Shown here piece after piece: positions 6,934 through 12,725 of a DNA stretch of 12,725 nucleotides. Source of the stretch: CAYVTV01 sp964454295 (GTDB lineage Bacteria > Bacteroidota > Bacteroidia > Bacteroidales > GCA-2748055). The stretch lies in assembly GCA_964454295.1 (NCBI GenBank), contig CAYVTV010000115.1:1-12725 (forward strand), in the 5' to 3' direction. Below the pieces are notes generated by a model. That model was not told where the DNA came from and ran no database searches. It saw only the letters and a program-made list of their open reading frames with translations. Within the stretch, counting starts at the first letter, position 1; each line of letters opens with the position of its first letter. A program made the translations under genes and the position numbers.

Positions 6934-9396
6934 ATGAACCCCTTTAACCGTATTATCTTTCTACACAAAGTCCTTTATTTCATAATCCTTATTTCCATAC
7001 TACCGGCATGTAAAAGGACAGATAAATCATTTGATAAAGAGCAGATTCTGATAAAAGAAGCCCTTCCGGTATGGGCTGAGGGCAGAGAGAAAGAAATGAA
7101 CCTTACCCTGTGCTTCCGGGGAAATTTTATGGCAAAAGGAAGCAGAAATTATAAACTCAGCATCACAGCATCTACACTTTATCGTGCTTACCTGAACGGA
7201 GAGTTCCTCGGATACGGACCTGCCCGTGCAGGACACGATTATTACCGGGTAGATGAATATGATCTGACCACAGGGATTATTAAAGGTGAAAATATCCTTG
7301 CCATTGAAGTGGCGGGTTATAATATTAACAGTTATTATACACTGGATCAGCCTTCTTTTCTCCTGGCAGAGGTTACCTCCGGGAATGATGTTGTTCTGGC
7401 CACCGGTTCTGAAAATGACTTTTCTGCTATTCAGATAAGAGAGAGATTGCAAAGAGTGGAAAGGTACAGCTTCCAGAGACCTTTTACCGAGTACTACAGA
7501 TTAAATGAATCATATGATCATTGGAAGAGATCAAAGCATATACCCGGGGAAACACTTGAGACTGCTGTCTTTTCCCCCGTTAAAATACTTCCCCGTAATG
7601 TTCTTCTTCCTGATTTTACTATAGTAAGGCCGGTATCGGTACATTCCACCGGAACCCTGAAACACATTATTCCTGAGAAGTACAGAAAAGACAGGTCACT
7701 GACCCGTATAAGCGAAAAACTTAAAGGTTATACGGAGGATGAACTTGAAGTAATACCTTCATTAACCATACAGGAACTGGTAACCGACAAAATGGATATT
7801 TCTTTTCAAGCATATTCAAAGGGTGAAGAATTGTCAGTTACTTCCAATACCTTCTGCACTCTCGATTTTGGAGTTAATCTTACAGGATTTATAGGGAGCA
7901 GGGTCCGCTGCACCGAACCGTCAACCCTGTTCTTTTATTTCGATGAGATCCTTATTGATGACGATGTGAAACCTAAAACACGTATGCCAGATGTGAATAA
8001 TCTTGTTGTTTATGAACTGGAACCCGGAGTATACGAACTGGAGTCTTTTGAACCATATACCTTTAAATACCTGAAAATTATCGTTCTCAATGGATCCTGC
8101 GTTATTGAGGATATTTACCTTAGAAACTATGCGTATCCTGAAAATACAAATGCTTTTTTTACAAGCAGCAACATTAAGTTAAATGAAATATATAATGCGG
8201 CCAGGCAAACATTCCGGCAGAATGCACTGGATATACTGATGGATTGTCCCTCGAGGGAGCGGGCCGGCTGGTTGTGCGACAGTTACTTTTCTGCTATTAT
8301 GGAGAAGGATTTTACCGGAAGTTCGGATGTAACTTGTAATTTTCTTGAGAATTATGCACTTCCTGACTCATTTTCCCACCTTCCCGAAGGAATGATCCCT
8401 ATGTGTTACCCCGCTGATCATTACAATGGTGTTTTTATCCCGAACTGGTCTCTGTGGTTTATTTTACAGGTACATGATTATGCGGAAAGAAGCGGTGATA
8501 CAGCTCTGATAGCCCTTTTGAAACCAAAGGTTGAAGGAGTTTTACAATATTTCACCCGGTTTGAAAATGAAGATGGTTTACTGGAAAATCTCGAGAGCTG
8601 GATTTTTGTGGAATGGTCGAAAGCCAATGATTTTGTCCTTGATGTAAATTATCCTACCAACATGTTGTATTCCAAAGCATTGTTGCTTGCTGCAGAACTG
8701 TATAACAATGATTGTTGGTATGAAAAGGCGGAACATATAAAGCAAAAGATTCTGGAACAGTCTTTTAATGGGACGTTCTTTATCGATAATGCAATAAGGA
8801 ACAGAAATAAGGAACTGGATGTTACATCAAACATTACTGAGGTTTGTCAGTACTATGCATTTTACTTTAAAATAGCCACACCTGAAACTCACCCTGATCT
8901 TTGGAAGAGGTTAATTTCAGAGTTCGGTCCGCACCGTGATAAAAATAAAACATATCCCGGTGTGTTTCCGGCAAACGCCTTCGTAGGCAACTATATGCGT
9001 ATGGATATACTTTCAGAGTATGGATTGCAAAACCAGTTGCTGAATGAGATACAGGAATATTTTTATTACATGGCTCAACGTACAGGAACATTATGGGAGA
9101 AAATGGAGGATAGGGCCAGCTGTAATCATGGCTTTGCTTCATACCTGGGACATGTACTTTACAGAGACATTCTGGGTATATATAATATAGATTATGCACG
9201 AAAAAAAGTTACAATAAATTTTTCTGATATTGATCTTGATGAATGCAGGGGTGCAATTCCAGTCGGGAATGAGGTAATTTCACTCAAATGGAAAAAAGCG
9301 GACGACAACTTGATTTATTCCGTAAATTTGCCTTCCGGGTATGATAAGACAGTAGTTAATCACAGCCATTTAAAGTTAGTTGAGGAACAGTGGTGA
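6934..9396 (+). CDS. GH78-like alpha-L-rhamnosidase-related lipoprotein
   Basis: The product has 820 aa. The N-terminus is a lipoprotein signal with lipobox LPAC at Cys26, which supports the ATG at 6934. Residues ~45-200 form the accessory beta-sandwich typical of GH78 proteins (LYRAYLNGEFLGYGPARAGH, YDLTTGIIKGENILAIEV). The (alpha/alpha)6 barrel follows from ~410. It holds the GH78 signature region DCPSRERAGWLCDS (Asp437 to Ser450), and near its end GTLWEKMEDRASCNHGF with Glu722 and His732, which match the region carrying the general base in GH78. A short beta-sandwich closes the protein. GH78 enzymes release alpha-L-rhamnose from rhamnogalacturonan, ulvan, glycosides and similar substrates, and related activities occur, so rhamnosidase is likely but not proven. 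The signature is unusual: one residue shorter than the common DCPxRxERxGW and with Cys in place of Gly in GWxGD. The last codons (EEQW, stop) lie inside a 73-bp repeat unit. Confidence 0.85.
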   Translation: MNPFNRIIFLHKVLYFIILISILPACKRTDKSFDKEQILIKEALPVWAEGREKEMNLTLCFRGNFMAKGSRNYKLSITASTLYRAYLNGEFLGYGPARAGHDYYRVDEYDLTTGIIKGENILAIEVAGYNINSYYTLDQPSFLLAEVTSGNDVVLATGSENDFSAIQIRERLQRVERYSFQRPFTEYYRLNESYDHWKRSKHIPGETLETAVFSPVKILPRNVLLPDFTIVRPVSVHSTGTLKHIIPEKYRKDRSLTRISEKLKGYTEDELEVIPSLTIQELVTDKMDISFQAYSKGEELSVTSNTFCTLDFGVNLTGFIGSRVRCTEPSTLFFYFDEILIDDDVKPKTRMPDVNNLVVYELEPGVYELESFEPYTFKYLKIIVLNGSCVIEDIYLRNYAYPENTNAFFTSSNIKLNEIYNAARQTFRQNALDILMDCPSRERAGWLCDSYFSAIMEKDFTGSSDVTCNFLENYALPDSFSHLPEGMIPMCYPADHYNGVFIPNWSLWFILQVHDYAERSGDTALIALLKPKVEGVLQYFTRFENEDGLLENLESWIFVEWSKANDFVLDVNYPTNMLYSKALLLAAELYNNDCWYEKAEHIKQKILEQSFNGTFFIDNAIRNRNKELDVTSNITEVCQYYAFYFKIATPETHPDLWKRLISEFGPHRDKNKTYPGVFPANAFVGNYMRMDILSEYGLQNQLLNEIQEYFYYMAQRTGTLWEKMEDRASCNHGFASYLGHVLYRDILGIYNIDYARKKVTINFSDIDLDECRGAIPVGNEVISLKWKKADDNLIYSVNLPSGYDKTVVNHSHLKLVEEQW

Positions 9397-9562
9397 TGTT
9401 ATTTTGCCCTGAAAGTTGAAAAAGAAGTTATTGCAAAACAAAATATGCAGGGTTAAGGAACAGTGGTGATGTTATTTTGCCCTGAAAGGTGAAAAAGAAG
9501 CTATTGCAAAACAAAATATGCAGGGTTAAGGAACAGTGGTGATGTTATTTTGCCCTGAAAGG
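9384..9562. repeat. 73-bp direct tandem repeat, 2.45 copies
   Basis: Copies lie at 9384-9456, 9457-9529 and 9530-9562 (partial). Copies 1 and 2 differ at two positions only (T/G at unit position 33, T/C at position 45), and copy 3 is identical to copy 2 as far as it goes. Each unit opens with GGAACAGTGGTGATG and contains GCCCTGAAAG, which in copy 3 continues into the inverted repeat that follows. The near identity suggests recent duplication. Copy 1 begins inside the 3' end of the GH78-like gene. I see no leader, Cas gene or variable spacer, so this is not a CRISPR array. Confidence 0.95.
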
Positions 9563-9735
9563 GCTATTTAATTCAGCCCAACGGCAGCGCCTTGGGGTAA
9601 GAATCGCGCAATCATCATTCCCGTCGCAGGTCTGCCGACGGCAGACCTGCGACGGGAAAATGGGAATAGTAATTCTGATTAACCCAAGGCGTTGCCGTTG
9701 GGCTGAATTAATATGGGCTTTCAGCCCGGGCAATG
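9544..9735. repeat. Long nested palindromic element (REP/MITE-like)
   Basis: Outer arms at 9568-9600 and 9679-9711 are 33 bp each and match at 31 of 33 positions as inverted repeats. Outside them, small hairpins GCCCT-GAA-AGGGC (9552-9564) and GGGCT-TTC-AGCCC (9715-9727) mirror each other. Inside lies a perfect 20-bp inverted repeat, 9618-9637 against 9639-9658, around a single A at 9638. The whole stretch could fold into a long cruciform or RNA stem. It resembles REP/BIME-type or miniature inverted-repeat elements. No transposase is encoded in it. As RNA it could also end or attenuate transcription after the GH78-like gene. Confidence 0.85.
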
Positions 9736-9816
9736 AAATGCATAACTAATAACAGTAAAAATCATGATAGTATATAAGAAGGTAAGAACAAACCTCATTA
9801 AAGCTATTTTGGTGAA

Positions 9817-9837
9817 TTAATATCGAACTCACTTTAA
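9817..9837 (+). repeat. Left copy of inverted repeat pair flanking lyase and YhhN genes
   Basis: The core ATATCGAACTCAC at 9820-9832 is the exact reverse complement of 12679-12691. With flanks, 19 of 21 positions match. Confidence 0.6.
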
Positions 9838-9886
9838 AATACAAACACAAAGGTGTTAATTATTACAATTAAAGTTTCACACTTGG

Positions 9887-9899
9887 TTAACTTAGTTAA
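9887..9899. promoter_or_regulatory. Palindrome TTAACT-T-AGTTAA, possible operator
   Basis: Perfect 6-bp arms surround a central T, about 86 bp before the lyase start codon. A related half-site, TTTAACTA, lies about 20 bp further on. Such a short AT-rich palindrome could occur by chance, and no regulator gene is nearby. Confidence 0.2.
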
Positions 9900-9984
9900 A
9901 ATCACAAAAATATTTAACTATTCCATTTATTATAGGACATGTTGAGTATGTGCGAAACATTTATTAATTTAAAATATAGTCAGG

Positions 9985-11958
9985 ATGGCAGTCCCCAATA
10001 TTAAAACTATCAGTTTAATGAGAATGAAATTAATGATTACGTTGATAATCATTTCTCTTTTTTCGGTCGTGTATGGAGGAAGTTATACCAGGCGTGATAT
10101 TCTTGACAGGGCAAGCCGTGCGATTGATTTCCCTGCAAAAATGATCACTGATCTTTCCTGGGTTGATTTTCCATCCTATTACGAAAGGGATTTCTGGAAT
10201 TCACTACCCGGTGAACTTTCCACAGAATATATTGCCGGTGCAGAGAAATACCTTACTTATGACTGGCCAATAATAAAAGCGACAGATTATCTGGAGTTTA
10301 TACGCTCCGGTAATCGTCGTCAGGAAGCTTTTGGAGCTCCCAAAGCTGCGTTACTTTCATTAATTATGGGTGAGCTGGCAGAAGGGAAGGGCCGCTTTAT
10401 CGACCAGATCGTGAATGGAGTCTGGTTTTATTGTGAACAAACCTGGTGGGGATGGTCGGCTCATATGTATCTTCAGAAAGTACAACCTGGTTTGCCTGAC
10501 ATTAATGATCGTACGATTGACCTGAATGTGGGTGATATGGCAAACATACTTTCATGGGCATGGTATTATTTCCATGAGGAATTCGATAAGATCCATCCAC
10601 TGATCTCGGAAAGACTGAAAAGCGAAATAAGAATAAAAGCTATTGATCCTTATCTTGAACGCACTGACTTCTGGTGGATGGGAATTGAAGACCAGTCGCA
10701 CATAAATAACTGGAATCCATGGATCAATTTCAACATGCTTACCTGTATTCTTTTAATGGAAGATAACCCTGAAAGAAAAATCTCAGGGGTGAATAAAATT
10801 ATACGTTCGTTGGATGTTTTCATTAACAGTTATCCGGATGACGGGGGATGTATTGAAGGGCCTTCATATTGGGGTGCTGCAGTCGCCCAATTATACAAAA
10901 ATCTTCACCTGTTGAATAAAATAAGCAGGGGAAAGCTTGATATCTTTAATCACCCCCTCATACAAAGCATGGGACAATATATTTATAAGTTGTATATTCA
11001 TCTTCCGTATTTTGTAAATTTTGCAGATGCTGATGCTCAGATAACAAGTACCCCCCTGCAGATTTATATGTATGGTAGATCCGTTAATGAACCTGTTTTG
11101 TGGAAATTTGGAGCTTTCCTTGCACAAAAGTCAGGTTGGGGCGCTAAACCTTTTGGTGGGAATCCCGATGATCAGCTGATGTCAATTATCTACAGGGAGG
11201 AACTTTTAGGAGCTGAAGCAGAAGAAGCCCTGACCGGTAGTTTCTGGTTACCGGATACCGAGGTTGGCGGCGCAAGAGACAGGGAAGGGTCTTTTGAAGG
11301 TTTTTACTTTGCTGCAAAAGGTGGCAACAATGTACCACGTAATCATAATCATAATGATGCCGGTTCCTGTATTCTTTATTATAACGGGAACCCCGTACTC
11401 ATTGATGTTGGGAGGGAAACATATACTGCAAAAACATTCGGCAGTGAACGTTACACAATATGGACAATGCAATCCCAATATCATAATCTCCCTACGATAA
11501 ACGGTATTGACCAGATGTATGGAATTGAGTATAAAGCTACCGGAACAGAATTCCGGGATAAGCCTGCAAAAGCAGTATTTACAACAGAAATTGCAGGAGC
11601 ATACCCGGCAGAAGCATACGTGGATAGCTGGAAAAGAACATATATCCTGCAAAAGGGAAAATCTTTTGAGATAATGGATGAATATAGACTGACCAGGCAA
11701 ACCGGTTTGACTTCTTCCATTAATTTTATGACGAATAACCATGTTGAGATTGAAAAGCCCGGAGTTTTGAGAATGAGTGGGGAAGGGGGGATATTAAAAA
11801 TGATATACGATTCCCGCATACTTGAACCTTCAATTGAAATTATCGAAATTACCGATAACCGCCTCAAACAGTTCTGGCCCGGAAATATTACCAGAATTGT
11901 AATGAGGCTTAAGAATCCGGGACTCAAGGGAAAAATTGGTGTAAAGATAGTTTATTGA
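9985..11958 (+). CDS. Exported heparinase II/III-family polysaccharide lyase
   Basis: The product has 657 aa from the ATG at 9985. ATGs at 10018 and 10024 are also possible and would give a tighter signal peptide (MRMKLMIT and hydrophobic core to SVVYG); the start is undecided. Residues ~80-370 form an alpha-toroid with NNWNPW (Asn241-Trp246) and DDGGCIEGPSYW (Tyr295). Residues ~410-657 form the heparinase II/III-like beta-sandwich with NHNHNDAG (453-460), VLIDVG and QSQYHNLPTING. In characterised members an Asn or Glu neutralises the uronic carboxylate while Tyr and His act as base and acid; Asn241/Asn242 or Asn244, Tyr295 and His454 or His456 are the likely counterparts here. The family cleaves uronic-acid glycans (heparan, alginate, others) by beta-elimination; the exact substrate is not readable from the sequence. 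It probably has its own promoter, since 588 bp of repeats and AT-rich DNA precede it. Confidence 0.88.
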   Translation: MAVPNIKTISLMRMKLMITLIIISLFSVVYGGSYTRRDILDRASRAIDFPAKMITDLSWVDFPSYYERDFWNSLPGELSTEYIAGAEKYLTYDWPIIKATDYLEFIRSGNRRQEAFGAPKAALLSLIMGELAEGKGRFIDQIVNGVWFYCEQTWWGWSAHMYLQKVQPGLPDINDRTIDLNVGDMANILSWAWYYFHEEFDKIHPLISERLKSEIRIKAIDPYLERTDFWWMGIEDQSHINNWNPWINFNMLTCILLMEDNPERKISGVNKIIRSLDVFINSYPDDGGCIEGPSYWGAAVAQLYKNLHLLNKISRGKLDIFNHPLIQSMGQYIYKLYIHLPYFVNFADADAQITSTPLQIYMYGRSVNEPVLWKFGAFLAQKSGWGAKPFGGNPDDQLMSIIYREELLGAEAEEALTGSFWLPDTEVGGARDREGSFEGFYFAAKGGNNVPRNHNHNDAGSCILYYNGNPVLIDVGRETYTAKTFGSERYTIWTMQSQYHNLPTINGIDQMYGIEYKATGTEFRDKPAKAVFTTEIAGAYPAEAYVDSWKRTYILQKGKSFEIMDEYRLTRQTGLTSSINFMTNNHVEIEKPGVLRMSGEGGILKMIYDSRILEPSIEIIEITDNRLKQFWPGNITRIVMRLKNPGLKGKIGVKIVY

Positions 11959-11969
11959 TAAAATCAAGA

Positions 11970-11977
11970 TAGTTTTG
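11970..11977 (+). promoter_or_regulatory. Candidate Bacteroidota -7 element TAGTTTTG
   Basis: TAGTTTTG matches the Bacteroidota -7 consensus TAnnTTTG and lies 42 bp before the ATG at 12020. I see no TTTG-type -33 element at the usual spacing, so support is partial. If real, the YhhN gene is transcribed separately from the lyase gene. Confidence 0.3.
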
Positions 11978-12019
11978 TAGAAATCATTTTCAAGTATTAA
12001 CTTATTGATATTCTTAATT

Positions 12020-12673
12020 ATGAAACAACCTTATTTCAACAAATGGCTTTACACCCTCCTTCTCATTCCGGTCGCATCAGCCGTGCTTGCCCTTCTACAT
12101 TTCGGGTTCTTTTTTAAGGCAGGCGTAGCAGCAGCAGGTATTCTTATTCTTCTGATTGTTTATTTCAAACAACTAAGAGTGTCACTTGATGTCTGGATGG
12201 TTATTGCAGCTTTCATGTTTTCTATCGGTGGTGACTGGTTTCTGTCGAATAAAAAGGGAGATGCAGGGATGTTTATTGCCGGGATCATTCTTTTCTTCTT
12301 CGCACATGCCGGTTATCTTTTATATGCGCTGATGAACGGTCGTATTCACAAAACTGTTACTCTCACAGTACTCGCTGCCTACCTTGTTTTTTTCTTTTTT
12401 GTCCTTTATCCTTCCATCGATAATAAAGCCCTGATGTTTGCATCCCTTGTGTACCTGCTGATATCCTGCGTCTCACTGGGCGCAGCTGCAGGGCTTCAAA
12501 CAACATCAATGGTAAAATGGGCTTTTATCTTCGGAATATTCCTCATTTTGTTTTCAGATACAATTATTGCATTTAAGGAGTTTGTAAAATACAGGGAACT
12601 GAATTTTCTTATCCTTCCCACCTACTACCTTGCACAAATAAGCATTACATTTGCTTTGATGAGGAAAAGGTAA
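12020..12673 (+). CDS. YhhN/TMEM86-family membrane protein (putative lysoplasmalogenase)
   Basis: The product has 217 aa from the ATG at 12020; a TTG five codons upstream is less likely as start. It is strongly hydrophobic with about eight membrane segments. The conserved features of the YhhN family are visible: a GDWFL segment (FMFSIGGDWFL), a following FFFAHAGYLLYAL helix, FSDTIIAFKEF near residue 180 and LPTYYLAQ close to the C-terminus. The length is normal for the family. Characterised animal (TMEM86B) and some bacterial members hydrolyse the vinyl-ether bond of lysoplasmalogens in the membrane; whether this protein does so depends on whether the host makes plasmalogens. It follows the lyase gene by 61 bp, and its role seems unrelated to glycan breakdown. 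Confidence 0.85.
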   Translation: MKQPYFNKWLYTLLLIPVASAVLALLHFGFFFKAGVAAAGILILLIVYFKQLRVSLDVWMVIAAFMFSIGGDWFLSNKKGDAGMFIAGIILFFFAHAGYLLYALMNGRIHKTVTLTVLAAYLVFFFFVLYPSIDNKALMFASLVYLLISCVSLGAAAGLQTTSMVKWAFIFGIFLILFSDTIIAFKEFVKYRELNFLILPTYYLAQISITFALMRKR

Positions 12674-12694
12674 TTAACGTGAGTTCGATATAAA
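12674..12694 (-). repeat. Right copy of inverted repeat pair
   Basis: The core GTGAGTTCGATAT at 12679-12691 is the reverse complement of 9820-9832. It starts directly after the TAA stop (12671-12673) of the YhhN gene. The remaining bases to 12725 show only a weak AT-rich hairpin. Confidence 0.6.
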
Positions 12695-12725
12695 CAGAAT
12701 TTCTTATTCTTTCTATATGATTTAA

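Larger units (their letters stand above)
9736..9984. other. AT-rich leader before the heparinase-type gene
   Basis: This 249-bp stretch is markedly AT-rich and has no plausible reading frame. It should hold the promoter of the downstream lyase gene, because the palindromic element lies upstream, but I find no exact TAnnTTTG element on the + strand. It contains a 13-nt palindrome (9887-9899) and one copy of a 13-nt motif that recurs inverted at 12679-12691. Confidence 0.4.

Noticed and set aside
9384..9562. CRISPR array
   Set aside because: Copies are directly contiguous 73-bp units without spacers, and no cas gene is present.
9545..9733. 62-codon minus-strand frame across the palindromic element
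   Set aside because: It coincides with the inverted repeat, has a low-complexity Arg/Cys-rich product and no start context; the palindrome explains the open frame.
9804..9812. CTATTTTGG as a -7 promoter element for the lyase gene
   Set aside because: It is one base short of TAnnTTTG spacing and has no upstream partner.
12005..12019. Earlier TTG start for the YhhN gene
   Set aside because: The ATG at 12020 is a stronger start and gives the usual family N-terminus.
12696..12710. Terminator hairpin AGAAT-TTCTT-ATTCT after the YhhN gene
   Set aside because: The stem is only 5 bp and AT-rich, with no clear U tract.

Overview
The window looks like a piece of a chromosome from an environmental Bacteroidota, probably Bacteroidales-like. 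The evidence is the moderately AT-rich DNA, AT-rich translation starts without clear Shine-Dalgarno sites, several exported carbohydrate-active proteins (two of them lipoproteins), and one TAnnTTTG-type -7 element. No taxonomic marker gene is present, so this assignment is an inference from style and gene content.

All six genes I accept are on the + strand. (1) 1-1136 is the 3' end of a six-hairpin (alpha/alpha) glycosidase-like gene. (2) 1137-1391 is a spacer built largely from two different period-8 tandem arrays. (3) 1392-9396 is a tight three-gene run with gaps of 22 and 33 bp: a 967-aa lipoprotein with a TIM-barrel glycosidase look and a C-terminal sugar-binding-like beta-sandwich, an 860-aa exported DUF4838 protein, and an 820-aa GH78-like (alpha-L-rhamnosidase-related) lipoprotein. 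(4) 9384-9735 is a repeat region: two and a half copies of a 73-bp tandem unit running into a long nested inverted repeat. (5) 9736-9984 is an AT-rich leader. (6) 9985-11958 encodes an exported heparinase II/III-type polysaccharide lyase. (7) 12020-12673 encodes a YhhN/TMEM86-type lysoplasmalogenase-like membrane protein.

Read together, the first five genes form part of a polysaccharide degradation cluster. They include a GH78-type deoxyhexosidase candidate, a lyase of a fold that cleaves uronic-acid glycans, and two multidomain exported proteins of uncharacterised activity. This suggests an acidic, possibly rhamnose-containing glycan. No SusC/SusD pair, sulfatase or regulator lies in the window, so the substrate cannot be fixed. 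The YhhN gene has no obvious link to glycan use.

The most interesting items are the undescribed 967-aa enzyme candidate with a small beta domain inserted in its barrel, the repeat region that supplies the last codons of the GH78-like gene, and the paired period-8 arrays with G-run motifs on opposite strands.
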